Assembly: GCA_932294295.1 (NCBI GenBank)
Contig: OW028573.1
Span: 61,667,829-61,731,828, forward strand
Direction of reading: 5' to 3'
Length of the DNA stretch: 64,000 bases
Origin: Alitta virens
Lineage: Eukaryota; Annelida; Polychaeta; Phyllodocida; Nereididae
This document shows positions 12,936 to 25,131 of the stretch, piece after piece. How positions within the stretch are numbered: position 1 is the first letter of the stretch; the number at the start of each line of letters is the position of its first letter. Made by a program: the position numbers and the translations under genes. The notes under the pieces were generated by a model. The model saw nothing but the letters and a program-made list of their open reading frames with translations. It did not search any database and was not told where the DNA came from.

Positions 12936-14239
12936 TGTCTGAAAATCACCTGGGCCCATCATAACAATGTCAAATTCAAGACTAAATTGTATCATCACTT
13001 TATATTCATTAGCTTCTATCAAGGCCACCCCTCGAATAAGAAACATTTACATACACCACTGGCAAGTGAAACAATTGTGGCATTCACCTTTATATTGTTG
13101 ATTAAGAATTAGATGTCCCAAGTCTTCACAAGTCTTTAAACAAGTGAAATTACGGAAGATGAGTTACGTTAAAATATGTGACATCTTGGTTACGACACTG
13201 GAGTCTTTCGAGAGTACATATTATATATAATCAAAGCTGAGAAGACAAAAGCTGCGTTTCTGCAACATCACTTGATTCACAATGACTGATTGCAAAGCCC
13301 AGGGCCCTGGTTTTGATGGGACGCTATTATACGTTGATTTTTAAAACTTAGCAATATCAAATATTTTCCGAGAGAATACAAGCTGCTAAAATAGGCTGAA
13401 TTCTCAGAGTCAAAACGACATTGACACAATGATGGATGTTGGGCTTATCCACAAGGGCATGTATATAGCTCAAGGATAAATGTTTGTCACACAGCCTTGC
13501 CATATGCTGCAGCTTCAGCTTTCAAACTCCAAATCGTGAGGAAAATTTTTCAGGAAAATATTCAGCTTTAATATGGAATCTTATACCTTTACTCTCTCCT
13601 ACATGTATGCTGTATCTTTAATCTTTGCGTTAGGCTGAGATCATGTTTCTTTCTAAAAGTTAATTTAAATGCAGGGCCAGATAAAGTTACTAAAGCCAAA
13701 TGTGTCTGTTTTAAACAGAAAATTAAATAATTTTTATAGAAGAGAATGATTTTTCAAGTTAACATCAAAGCACTCGTAAACAATCTAAACATCAAATGCC
13801 GCACACTGTTTAATATTTGCCATTCGTGCACATTTTGATGCTGTGCTCTCCTGCACGCACACAAAGTGCCTTTTGAAGAATCCCTTGACCATTGTCCACT
13901 TGCGGGCATTCTGCTGTGCGATGGGTGATGGAGAAATTGGGTGTGTTATATCTGAAATATGCTGGACAATTGATAGTGGACCTGGCACCTCCTATTTGCA
14001 AGTAATGGACATTGGAAGCATGGGAGCCTCCCCCCTGAGGCACTGGTTTGACGAATTAGGGTAGACAAAGGAAGCTGGAAATGCACTGGGTGAAAATTAT
14101 GGTTGCAATACGTGTATTGTATGCAGTATGAGTTAGTAACTTAGATGCAAAATCAATCTTATTTATATCTAGCAAAGTATGATATTAATCATTTTTACGT
14201 GTTTATCATTTTTACATGATACTGCATACTATTAACACT

Positions 14240-14370
14240 TTCGTTTCCGGCGCAGAACTCTAACACTAATGCACTTACCCTTACAAAATTGTGTACAGTC
14301 ATACTCTATATGGCCTAGTGGTGCCTTTTGATAGTCACATTGACATATGTTCGCTATGTCTAAAATAGTG
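14240..14370 (+). repeat. Repeat family F, copy
   Basis: Landmarks are TTTCGTTTCCGGCGCAGAAC, CTAATGCACTTACCC, CTCTATATGGCCTAGTGGTG, TTTTGATAGTCACATTGACA and GCTATG. It is the inverted counterpart of 17215-17345, so the two may be the ends of one 3.1-kb insertion (14.24-17.35 kb) or independent copies. Confidence 0.65.
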
Positions 14371-14629
14371 TAGTGGTGCCTTTTGGGGGTCTCATGGCCA
14401 TAAATACTATAGAATTTTCATAATTAGGGCAAAATAGGGAAAATTTTCTACTTTTTCAAACCTCCATATAAAAGTCACTATGTACCTTACATGAATGAAA
14501 TTGTATCAATAACATATCTAAATTATTGTTTTTTAATTTTTTAAACTTCATTTTGATATTCATTTCATGCTAATTACAAAATAATGGAAAATCAGAAAAA
14601 AATGCTAAAAATTGTGTTAAATTGTGTTT

Positions 14630-14750
14630 TCAGAGCATAACTCTACCATTAATGCACTTACCCAAACAAAATTGTATATGTTATTACTCTATATAGCTTA
14701 GCTGTGCATTTTGATAGTCACATTGACATATCTGAGCTATGTTTTAAAAT
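14630..14750 (+). repeat. Repeat family F, diverged copy
   Basis: CATAACTCTACCATTAATGC, ACTTACCC, ACTCTATATAGCTTAGCTGT and TTTGATAGTCACATTGACAT match the 14240 copy with substitutions. Confidence 0.6.
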
Positions 14751-14786
14751 ATTTAGAGAAAAATGATTGTACAATAATATAGGTAA

Positions 14787-15440
14787 TTCAATGTCCATAC
14801 TTTTGTAACATTTCTAATCACTCCTGTTTGCCATACTTGTTATTTCAGTAGCCTGTGGAATTCTAGTATTTGTTTACAATAGTTTTCCTAAGGTGGCAAT
14901 GTCAAGTTAGCTATTCATGCCCTTTTTGTGGCATCATTGACGGAGTTATTAAAACAGGCAACTCGAAGCAAGCACCGACAAGTAAATTGTGTTTAGAAGG
15001 ATACTACAACTTAGATAGCATCATCTGGATATGATTCTAACAGAAACAGCAATTTAATTAATTACACGGTGAAGCAAGCTTGCTTCAGCAGACACATGAG
15101 AACGAACTTAGAAAAAAAACTAATATACTGGAAGAACCAGTAGCACTGCATTTGCATCCTATCACCAAAAAGAACATATTAATGACTTGCCAATTATGTT
15201 CCCATTAACTAAGGTTTAGTTCTTAAGAACATTTGGTCCCAGGAAATGACTATACTCACCATTTACAGCAGTAGTAAGGACAACATACAGTGCAGCCTTA
15301 GGGAAATCGAATGGAATTACTCTGAAGATTTGAGTGTCCATATAAGAGATATATTACCGGTTGACTGATGATCACTGATCAGTGTGATATACTTTGTACT
15401 TTTATCTGTCATTAATGGCACTGGCTGAATCAGTTTTAAA
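14787..15440 (+). repeat. Repeat family G, copy 1 (about 650 bp)
   Basis: Non-coding unit almost identical to 30413-31017. Landmarks are CCATACTTTTGTAACATTTC, CAGTAGCCTGTGGAATTCTA, the 14-bp palindrome AAGCAAGCTTGCTT, CCAATTATGTTCCCATTAAC and GATGATCACTGATCAGTGTG. Relative to the 30-kb copy it has about 50 extra bases after GTCAAGTTAGCTAT. The high similarity suggests a recent insertion. The class is unknown, and no protein or terminal repeat is evident. Confidence 0.75.
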
Positions 15441-15637
15441 ACTCTTGCTGTGCATAAATTCTGTCAAAGTGTGCAACAGCAAGTTTATCTCGGTGCGAAC
15501 GCAATACAAATGCATATTACTTTGGTAGCAACCTCTAATGTTTTCCAAATGATCCAACATTTTGCATACATTCATTCTATGATAAAAGGAAAAGGTGCAG
15601 CCTTGTGGAGCTACTTTTTCAGACATTTATTTTTTCC

Positions 15638-15870
15638 TAAGCTTGCTTCAGCAGAAACATGAGATCGAACTAAGAAAAAAACTGATACTAGAAGAACCAG
15701 TAGCACTGCATCTGCATCCTATCACCAAAAAGAATATATTAATGACTTGCCAATTATGTTCCCATTAACTAAGGTTTAGTTCTTAAGAACATTTGGTCCC
15801 ATGAAATGACTATACTCACCATTTACAGCAGTAGTAAGGACAACATACCGTGCGGCCTTAGGGGAATCTA
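15638..15870 (+). repeat. Repeat family G, partial copy in tandem
   Basis: Repeats the segment that starts at about 15075 (AAGCTTGCTTCAGCAGA through GGACAACATAC), offset by about 563 bp. It ends at GGGGAATC, before the distal part of the unit. It is therefore a partial tandem duplication within the element. Confidence 0.7.
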
Positions 15871-17214
15871 AAAATATATCACAATTTTTTCAATTTTTTC
15901 AAGATTTTTCAATACTATAAACAAAAAAAAAGAATCATGAAACAAATTTCAAAAAAAGCTTAAAAGTGAAAGTTCTTTAATCAATATATATATATACGTT
16001 TATTGCTGTAGACACACATAATGCATTACAATATGGTGTATTTGCAAAATATTGGTTAAATTCAATTATTACTTTCACTTGACTCCAATACTTATTGTTG
16101 TTTTCTTCATATACACCTATAAAGTGTTCGGTTGTAAATACTAATTTAAATAACATAGATTTAATGCAAATCAACAACCCAACAATTCAGTAACTGAAGG
16201 GAATATGGCAATTGATAATATATAGTTCCTTCAGTTGCCAGCTAAATTTAAACAGCGAGTAAAAAATATATTGACTTATAAAGGCATTAAAATGGGTGTT
16301 GAGTATAATTCAACACGAAATAAAACTTTTAAGATTTGGTATTTATTTGTATTTAGACTTTATTTATTAAATACAAGTAAATAGAAACCTTGAAGGTTAA
16401 TTTTGTATGAAATTATACCCAACATCTCTATGTGGCAAAAAATTATTGCTGAATTTCATATATGTTCCTTAGGATCATTGCCATAGCCCATATATGACTA
16501 TTTTGGACATACAAATGATGATTTTAGTTATAGATTAGTTAAGGGAACATGCTATTGCGTTGATATTTCTAGTGAACTCAATACTCCTTATTGTGCATAA
16601 AATCTTTAAAACAGAATAATTAAATGGCAAGAAAAGAATAGAGAATATTTTTTATCCTCACTTGGCAAAACATATTGGATTGCTGTTAAGACAGGGTTCC
16701 TGCAGGTTTACCTTCGTAAGACGTAAGATATTTGTAGGACATTATAATATCATGTGCACATGAAAAATAAGACCACTAATATAGTAATACACACCAATAT
16801 ATTTAATTTCATCGTCAAAAAAAACAATCAGGGTATTGGCTATTAAACGCAGTTCTTGTGTATTTAAAGAAAGTTCATAATTTCTATTCATTTATATTTA
16901 CCAAATCGTCTGAATATATACAATGTAGATGTTAATATCCAATTATATTTGCATCAAAATTGGATAATGTAAGACATACTAAGACTAATTTTTACAAGAA
17001 TAAAGTAAGACTTTGTCAGACTTTGTTATAACCCATGGGAACACTGTATTATTTTACACTTGACAGAATATAATGAACAAATGAAGAAATTCAAGAGTTC
17101 AAAAAATAGGACATCTTGGACTCTAATTAGCATTGCATAACAGGCTATGTAGGCCAAGTAGCAATTGTTTCGGTTCATCGCACACACTATATAAACACTC
17201 AAGAAATAGTTTTT
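15871..17214. other. AT-rich spacer
   Basis: Very AT-rich. It includes a short TA run near 15985-15996 and an imperfect inverted pair around 16295 and 16420 (GTGTTGAGTATAATT against AATTATACCCAACAT). No gene. Confidence 0.5.
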
Positions 17215-17345
17215 ATGTAAAACATAGCCAATATATGTCAGTGTGGCTATCACAAGGCACCACTAGGCCATACAGAGTGTTACTGTATGAAATTTCATTA
17301 GTTAAGTGCATTAGTGTTTGAGTTCAGCTCTAGAAACGAAAGTGT
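17215..17345 (-). repeat. Repeat family F, inverted copy
   Basis: Reverse complement of the 14240 copy: ACATAGCCAATATATGTCAG, GGCACCACTAGGCCATACAG, TTAAGTGCATTAGTGTTTG and GAAACGAAAGTGTGTG. It may bound a 3.1-kb composite insertion together with 14240-14370. Confidence 0.6.
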
Positions 17346-17797
17346 GTGTTAGAGTTCTGCATGGAAATGAAAGTATTATGCCCGCCCTCCTGCCTGTCGG
17401 ACGAACAAATAACAATTTTAATGATGCCTGTGTGCTATGTGAGATTTGCTGAGGGTTTAGCTGCAGCGCAGCCTATTTTTTAAATATGTTATTCAACATA
17501 TTGGCAGAAGGATTTTATTCATGGTATAAAAATGTGTTCTGTCAATATTTCCATAGTGTTTTGTTATAATATGATTAATGATGTTGCTGCAAGTATTTCT
17601 AGGTCCACACTATCATATTGTTACATTATGCTCTAACAATATATTCATAACGTTTTTGAGAATATTATCAGAAATGTTGCAGTACACTTTTCAAGGGTCC
17701 ACACTTTCATGCTGCGACAATATGATCTACAATATTGTGACAATATTATACAATGTTGTGACAAGATTGTCACAATATGTTTGTGTTTGCAGGGGAA

Positions 17798-17839
17798 TCA
17801 CTGTACAGTGACTTTCGATAGTGAATCACTGGACAGTGA
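17798..17839. repeat. Paired 14-bp palindromes, 28-bp period
   Basis: TCACTGTACAGTGA (17798-17811) is a perfect palindrome. TCACTGGACAGTGA (17826-17839) is a copy with one central change, and each is followed by CTTTC. It follows a stretch (17590-17780) of imperfect repeats built from AATATTGTGACAATATT-like units. Confidence 0.6.
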
Positions 17840-18382
17840 CTTTCATCAATTGCTGTTCCAGAAGTTCTAATGTATATTGATGAATTTAGTTTGAGATGTG
17901 TTCTCCGCGGCTGACAAACAACTGAGCTTTGGAGATAGTAAGAAATGAAACGTCGCCAAAGGACCTAAGAAAATGTCATCCAATTTGTCTACATGGAATT
18001 ATACAATAGACAGCACAGTGACAACATCACACAGTCAACCGTGGAGTTTTCCAGCAAAAGAAAGTACACATACATCAGAGACGACAGGCTTTGACAACTA
18101 AATACAATTATGGGTCTCCCATTTTTTTCTGAAGAATTGTACATTCTGAAGGTTCATTGTCGAGACAATGTTCAACGTTCTCCGCTTCACAATCTGCATG
18201 TTAAATGCTGCAATGTTTACCTTCCTTTAAGAATATATTTGACATTCTGTAAAGACAGCAATGACAAAAAAAAAAAAACAATTTTGTACAATTATACACT
18301 GCTCTGCTTCATAGGGTAAAAGCCAGAATATATAAGAAAAAAGTAATGTTAGATGAGTATAATACACAAACACCTTTCATCA

Positions 18383-18537
18383 TACATGGCCAATTGTGCT
18401 ACGTGCGTTTTCCATGCGTTTGGATAAACGCATGGAAAACGCATGTTTTTTTCCTTATTAAAATTAGCTAAATACCATGTGTTTTCCATGCGTTTATCCT
18501 TCTCATGGAAAACGCACGTGGCACATTTGGCCATGTA
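18383..18537. repeat. Nested palindromic element (outer stem plus two inner hairpins)
   Basis: The outer arms TACATGGCCAA..TGTGC and GCACATTTGGCCATGTA pair across 155 bp, followed inward by CGTGCGTTTTCCATG and its complement. Each half is also self-complementary: GTTTTCCATGCGTTT pairs with AAACGCATGGAAAAC at 18407-18440, and a related pair lies at 18481-18514. The two inner hairpins are joined by an AT-rich linker. It is non-coding. The flanks read TCA on the left and TAATAA on the right, so a TA target duplication is possible but unproven. Probably a MITE with unusually elaborate folding. Confidence 0.8.
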
Positions 18538-18880
18538 TAATAAGAAAAATATTTCAGACATTGGTACATGTAATTCATATTGACTTTTTTTTGTGTGGTT
18601 TGTTGTTCTTTTCTTTTCTTTTTTGCCTTATTGATACACAGAATGTCTCTGTATGTACACAGTGGATCACACATTTCAATCCTTCCAGGAGCAACTACAT
18701 GAAAAGGATTTTGGCAGCTCCAAGCAAAACTGTCTTCTCAATAAACAACTGAATCCCCAGGCCCGGAGTTATGGTTTGGTGATATCTCCTCTTGAAAAGT
18801 TATGTGATTCTAATGAACAACATAAAAGTATGATTTTGACTGAAAGTGTGTTATTATAAGACATATGAGTAAAATGGGGT

Positions 18881-19061
18881 GGGGGCCTAGCTCAGTGTTA
18901 GCATGCTGGGCTTCCAACCACAGGGTCCCATGTTTGATTCCCAGTCGAGCCCAAGTTGGATGGCTGTTTCATCCTTTGTCTCATTGCCATGGTCCCTGCC
19001 TGTCCTAATTAGCCCATCTCAGTTGCAGAAATACAGGGCATAAAGCCCTAATTCGCCCAAC
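18881..19061 (+). mobile_element. tRNA-Gly-derived SINE, copy 2
   Basis: Same family as 939-1126. It shares GGGGGCCTAGCTCAG, a CTTCCAACC loop, the body GTTGGATGGCTGTTTCATCC and the 3' segment GGCATAAAGCCCTAATT. The B box is degraded (GTTTGATTCCC). Only a short possible target repeat (AGACAT) flanks it, so this copy looks older. Confidence 0.8.
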
Positions 19062-21017
19062 AGACATGTTATTTACCAAATTCACATATTCAAGAGGACA
19101 GGCAAACAAGTTGTTCACAATCATTTTCTCCAAACACTTATAGATTGTAAAACTCATGATCAGAACACAGTTTTTTAAGCCTCTTCGCAACACAAATATA
19201 TTGAGAAAGATATATTTACCAGGAATTGTAAAACATACGTGCACCACAGCAATTTACATGACATTTACTTACATGGTACTTTTTCTTAAAGATTTGATTC
19301 AGATAACTTGAAACCTAACAACACATTTGATGTTTTATGCTGTTTTGTAACATTTCTATAATGCCTAGCTTGAAATCAACAGCTTTGTGATCTCTCACAC
19401 GTCTTCTTTTGAAATATGAAAAGTTGTCCTTGTTTAGTAAAAGGTCGTGTATAGTTAGGTTAATCCAAAATAAACGTACCCTTATTTTTTGGTCTTATTT
19501 TTACATGTATGTCATGAAGAAGCACAAACAGATAATATATGTTACCAAGCTTGTTACATATTGCATCAAATGTGGCCGAATGTACATGTTTTTGGTAGAA
19601 CACAAGGTTTAGTGATCCTTTTCCCCAATGCCCCCACGTACAAAAATGCCATGAGGGATGATATGTCACACGCAATGTTAAAATGTGCTGACATTTATGT
19701 AACATTTACATGTATTGCATAAGATTGGTTTCAGTGAACCCCATCCATTTTTGTGATTGGCCCACTCACAGAAAAGCAGCATCAGCAGTCAGGCGACTAA
19801 CATGTGCAGACATTGAGAAGGCATTAGCCATTGAGAAGGGCTTTGGCCTTGATATTATAGCTAAATCCACAGCTTGACAGATTCCCACTGGTCTAACAAA
19901 CAGCCCAGGTGATCCAGGGGGGCTATATGTCTTTCCTTGCAATTAATGGCAAAAGTGCTTGCACTAGCCCCTAAGGAAGCAGCATTCGTCATTCAAGACA
20001 AATTTTAGATCTTAGAGCTATAGCTCCATCTTCCACCGACGCCAACTTATTGAGAACAAATTTTATATAAGCGTTGTATTTATGCGAAGTTACGTTGTAA
20101 CGACAATTCTGTCTAGTTCCTTCAATTAGCAGTACTATAAGTAGCAATAGTAGCAGTAGTAAGTAGTAGGAGCAGTTGTAGCAGAAGTCAGCAACAGCAG
20201 AAGTAGTAATGACAGGAGTAGTAAACAATTTTTTTAGCATCTCCTGTTGTGAGAAATTAAAATCAAGTAGGTTAATTGTTTAACAATGACGCAATACCCC
20301 TGGTGTCATACCACAGGAAAGATGGTTACTTTTGGTGCTTGGCAGATCTCGCCTAACAGTGTGTACTTGGAATGAACTTCTCACAAAGCTGGATTACCTT
20401 GTCATCCAGACTAGAACCAGTGCATTGAGACCTTTCATTAAGCAGAATGCCAACCAGGGTCCTTTTGATTTCAATTCTCAAAGACAAGGATCGACAAGGC
20501 ATGTTCAAAACAATCACAGAAGTCTGAGTGTCTATAAGCTGCTTCCAGACATTTGTCACTACTGATTGCATGAGCAGTTTCCTTTATTTCACAAAATCTC
20601 ACTGACATACAAGGTAAGTTCTAGCTCCAAAAGAAACCCAGTTGACAAGAGAAGGAAAGTTGCAAAATACCAAAGAGAACCTTTTGAAATCAAATATGGA
20701 GATGATGAATTCAAATAGTGAAAGTAAGGGGGAGAACAGCATAAAGCAATTGTGGAGTCAACAGAATAACATACTTGACATTCAGGACATGAGTACACTT
20801 TTCTCTGCTGTGTCCCTTCACTTTATTGCTTCATTGAATGTAGCAATAGAATGGCTGTGCATAGTACATACTATTCAATGACTGACTTCAATAAGAAGGT
20901 TCAGGCTAGTTGCTTGGTGTCTTATTATTTAAGGTGTGATTAACGCTTATTGTCCCAAACTAATAATTATAGATAATATAGATTGCATTTTCACAGATCT
21001 GGTTGGGTTGTTTACAT
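19062..21017. other. Gene-free spacer with AGT/AGC-rich run
   Basis: No gene supported. 20128-20225 is an impure trinucleotide tract of AGT/AGC/AGA units. A donor-like CAAG|GTAAGT occurs at about 20610, but no exon can be attached to it. Confidence 0.45.
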
Positions 21018-21122
21018 CCCAGATAGCATTCCAAATTGTATCAACATCTACGCAATGTCGGCGATGTTGAAACAATGCTGTACCGATGGTTGCCAATATA
21101 GAAACGACGCTTTGGAATGCTT
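21018..21122. repeat. MITE family M, copy 3
   Basis: Begins CCCAGATAGCATTCCAAAT, carries GTCGGCGATGTTGAAACAAT and GCCAATATAGAAACGACG, and ends TTTGGAATGC. About 10 bp is missing near the right end compared with copy 2. Confidence 0.75.
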
Positions 21123-21179
21123 TCATGTGATTATCTAGAGTTATAGTTCATTCCTATCTTTTAATGTCTTAATGTCTCA

Positions 21180-21385
21180 ATGCCCACTGTTTCAAAGATT
21201 AGCCAGCTTACATGACCAGTTGCCAGAGGCAGACATAATGATGAGATGATAAGCCTCAGAGTCCACACCTTGTAACACATTTACCCTACGGGTGGGTCTT
21301 TTACTGGCATCAGTGTAGACACTGAGTCTCAAAAATGGGACCGTCAGATGCTTTCACCACTAGACCACCCAGCTGTACCGATAAC
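21180..21385 (-). mobile_element. SINE-like repeat R, most complete copy
   Basis: On the minus strand it begins ACAGCTGGGTGGTCTAGTGG, a tRNA-like A-box region, followed by TGAAAGCATCTGACGGTCCC. It runs into the body shared with 4590-4740 and 36000-36110. The B box is weak. A tRNA-derived SINE is the best interpretation. Confidence 0.6.
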
Positions 21386-24300
21386 TTCAATAAAATTATC
21401 ACGACCAGATGTATGTAGATCTGTACTGGTCTTAAAAGTTGGGAGATGTGTAGTCAATCAGCCACTGAAATTGGGGCTCAATTGTTCTTCCATTTGGTGG
21501 ATGCAATTATTTATTACCCTGATTCTGGGGATAAGAACCAGCCATCCATCACTAAGGATCTTGTCTAGCGCGAAGAAAGAAATGGTGTGTCTCTCACCGA
21601 GCCAAGGATGTTCTGCAAAGAAGGTACTTGTCGATCATAGGTTAGGTCTGAAATTGGATTACTGGGGGATCTGTCAGGATGAGCCAAAAAGTAGGAAAAT
21701 ATTAGATGGTGCAAGGAAGGAGAGGCAAATTTGCCATCTCTTCTGTTAGTCCCCATGCTTCAGTAATTGATTGCTTGGCAAGCAGGACCTCTCCTCTCCT
21801 CTTCCCCTCCATGGAGGGAAGTGTATGATTAGTATGAACATTGAGGGCAGACCTGATTCATTAATGAGGGCTTAAAAAATTGCCAAAAAGCTGAAATATA
21901 GATTATCTGTCTCAAACAGATTGGAAAACTGTGTACTTATGTTACCGATTTACACAAAATCTGCATCCTCCACAGACACTATTAACCATGATTATCTTGA
22001 TTGCTTTGTTTGATGAAGTGACTGACTCCGCAAGTATTCAAGGGATAGATTGCAGATGGAACAAATCTAAAGTAATCAGGCTTATATTCAAGATAAATAG
22101 GTTCTAAAATTGGACGTCGATAAGCCAGATCATGATGATTCTATTTACATCAGGCATACCATAACAGACCACAAGGAAGATTGAATTTTCTTATTTCATT
22201 TAAATAATAATCATTCAACTACCAAGTCATATTTGATTATAGAAGCAGTGGAATTCCGCTTGATGTCATCTCACAATTTATTCTGTGTACCACCCAGCAA
22301 TCAGGGTAACCAGAAGGACATTCATAAACTATGTTCTTATTTTAATGAATGATGCAGGAGAAAAAGTGTCATCATGACCCATGAAAGAAATAAATGACGA
22401 AGTTGAGTTTCTGACGCTACAGTGAATTTATATAATATTCTTTGCAGCATCATGTAAACTAGGTAATAGTAGTTTATACAGTTCAACCAGGCCAGAACAC
22501 TGTCGGTTCCAATTTCTGTAAGATGGGTTGCCATTACACTAGGTGGCACGAGAGGCTGTGAACACCATGCTCCACCTTGTGGCAAAAATAATTCTGCTCC
22601 TCCGCCTGTCTGCCCTGCAGCTGCATTCATAAAGAAATATGAAAATAAAATTGTATGGGTTAATCTTGATTTAATATTATTTTCGTGAGCTTATATTCAA
22701 CCTAATTGCTTCTTGCAATTTTAGACAATCATTAAATAACAGTAGTAAATTATAAGTTTAGTAAAGGTTTTACCCAAGGTACCAAGGGCGAAACAGCGGT
22801 GTACTGCAAACTGCCCACTTTACTCAATAAACCAATTAATCTGTTTACCTAGCATTTGCACAGCAAGATCCATTGCCAAGGGATTAACGCACTCTTATCT
22901 TACCACACCAAGAAAACCTGTTTAAATGTATCTATTATATAAATATTTGGTAGTCATATTTGATCATACAAAGCCTCAGATAAGTAGGTGGAGAGGTTAT
23001 TCCTTCATAGCACACTCTCCAACATGTTATGGGCTTTTAAAGACAGCACCATGGTCATTTCTGTTTACTATATTTCCACATGCCACTGTTCCCCATCTTT
23101 TTAGCTGTCACCATGGTGTCAGGTAGAAAAATAGCCAACAGTAATATATTTGTTATTGAGAGGTGTCGTTAATTAGTCAGAAAGCTGGGCTACAATTGGT
23201 AATATTTATGTTTATTTTGGACTGCTCCGTGCATTGTGTATAAAATATGATCCCAACAAAGAATAAAAATGTACACATCCTACTATAATACAATGTCGTT
23301 ATATTTACCTTTTTTTTAAATATGAATGAATGTCAAGACATGATCGAAGTATTTTAAAATATTATTATATGCGAAGAAATTGGCTTTAAAATTTGCCAAA
23401 GACATTAACATTTATCTAGTATCATTTGCATTAAAAAAAAAGAAGAAGAAAAAAGGGGGTTGGGGTAAGATTTATAAGGTGCTTGCCTCAATATCTTCCG
23501 ACAGTTTTAATAGTTTATACGATTATTATGATAGTCATAAATATAGAAATGCCTTGCAAATCGTCGGTCATAGAGGAAGCAATAGAAATTGTGCTGGCTA
23601 GAACTTTTGTATGTTAAGTGCAGTATAGTATACCCATTTCAACTGCTGTGAAATAATAACGGCGTACATATTGCATGGATTCGTAGCCCTCAACCAGTAG
23701 TCAACACATTTCTTTCTTGCTTTTTATCACAGAAGCCGACCCAATATTGTGTCTATTTTCGCGCGCAGCTTTGGCTGTCTAGGATCAGGGTCGGTACTTT
23801 TTTTTCCTGCCTGGAACATCATGTCTACAGTTTGGCAGAGTGCCTCAGGCGTACAGCTTACTGTCAAAAAACTCATTGAGGGGAACTCTAGATAAGCAGG
23901 CCAGGACTGGTACAATCTGCCTTGAAGCCAAGGGATCATAATGACATACGATTGTCATGCACAACATGTTAGGGTCCTTATTTATTGCATGTTTTGTTGG
24001 GTCGAAATAATGAGCAACATGAAGGGTTGGCAATACAATGCAGGGCATCTGCAAAGTTATGGCACAATGGCTACCCCCTCTGTTTCAAAAGCTGTTCTTA
24101 TGATGAATGTACATTTACTGTGACTCAGACTGTGCAAAGGTGAAGGCCTGGGAGGTATATTGGTCCTGTACAGTCTACATGCTGGGCTTTTCGTCGTATT
24201 TATACCAAACTTAGGGTATACCCGAGGTGCGTATGTCATTAGCAGGGCAGAGCTTAGAGAGACTAGACCTTGTTTTTAGGTGCTAGAAAGCGGAAGGGAA

Positions 24301-25045
24301 GCAATTGCGGTATAAGATTCTCCCGGCAAAATGGTAAGAACAGTGAAGTCTTGTGTAATGCTGTGATCTTCAGTTGTTCCTTCCCCTTCCAAAATCTCCA
24401 CTAATGTGGGATAGCCGGCCTGTGTGGGTGTGTTGCATGAACCAAGCCAACATCAACAGAACAGAGGATCAGTCAGCTCATCGACTGCAGCCTATAAATA
24501 GCCGGGTGAGAAGGACTTGCATTCTACCCCTCGGCAGCTACATGGGGTTGTTTGGGCTGCCGGAGTGTCCGCTTATCAGTGCCCTCGTAAAAGTTTCTAA
24601 AACTACCTGCTGACTCTGGTCCCAAAGAACTCTTAAAATGTCCAAACACATGTGCTGCTAATGCAGATAACCACCAACAGCCTTTCGACCAGTTCCCAAC
24701 CAGAAAGCACCAGACAGGCTCGCTTACTTAAGAGGTTGATTGAGACTTTCTGTGGCTGGTCATAAAGCCATTGATGGAGGAGGCTGCGGCCCTCAACTTG
24801 CAGCATTTGTTTCGCAATTAGCCTTGGCTGGCACAAGGTGCCTGTGGAGGGCCTGATGGGGTGTGTTGCTCGGGCCAGGTGAGAGGCTGAAGTGGGGTAA
24901 AGCAAACCCTCCTGGAGCCTCTTGCATGGAAGCTGCTCATGCTCTTGCTTCTCTTATTCACCCATCCTCTGCTCAACAGCTGGGGCAAGAGGCAAGATGG
25001 AGGCAGGAAATGATGTCCACCACCACCAAGTTTCCTGGATCATTG
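21386..25045. other. Gene-free region upstream of the first phosphatase
   Basis: No coding exon supported. Two CTCF-like cores lie 23 bp apart (CACTAGGTGGCAC at 22537 and CCACCTTGTGGCA at 22572). An A-rich run occurs at 23432-23456. The 24.3-25.0 kb part is higher in GC than its surroundings. Confidence 0.45.
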
Positions 25046-25049
25046 TGAC

Positions 25050-25131
25050 CCAATCAGCCAGCATCCTTTGCACTTGATCTCCCTCCAAGGACTGCTTCCA
25101 GGACCCAGGAGTTACTTGCACCAAACTTAAG
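25050..25131 (+). promoter_or_regulatory. Candidate promoter / 5' leader exon of the first phosphatase
   Basis: A CCAAT box in good context (CCAATCAG, 25050-25057) is followed 74 bp later by a strong splice donor, CTTAAG|GTGAGT, with the cut after 25131. Joined to the acceptor at 27063/27064 this would give a 5'-untranslated leader and a 1.93-kb intron. This is inference from signals only. No transcript evidence is available and other donors are possible. Confidence 0.2.
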
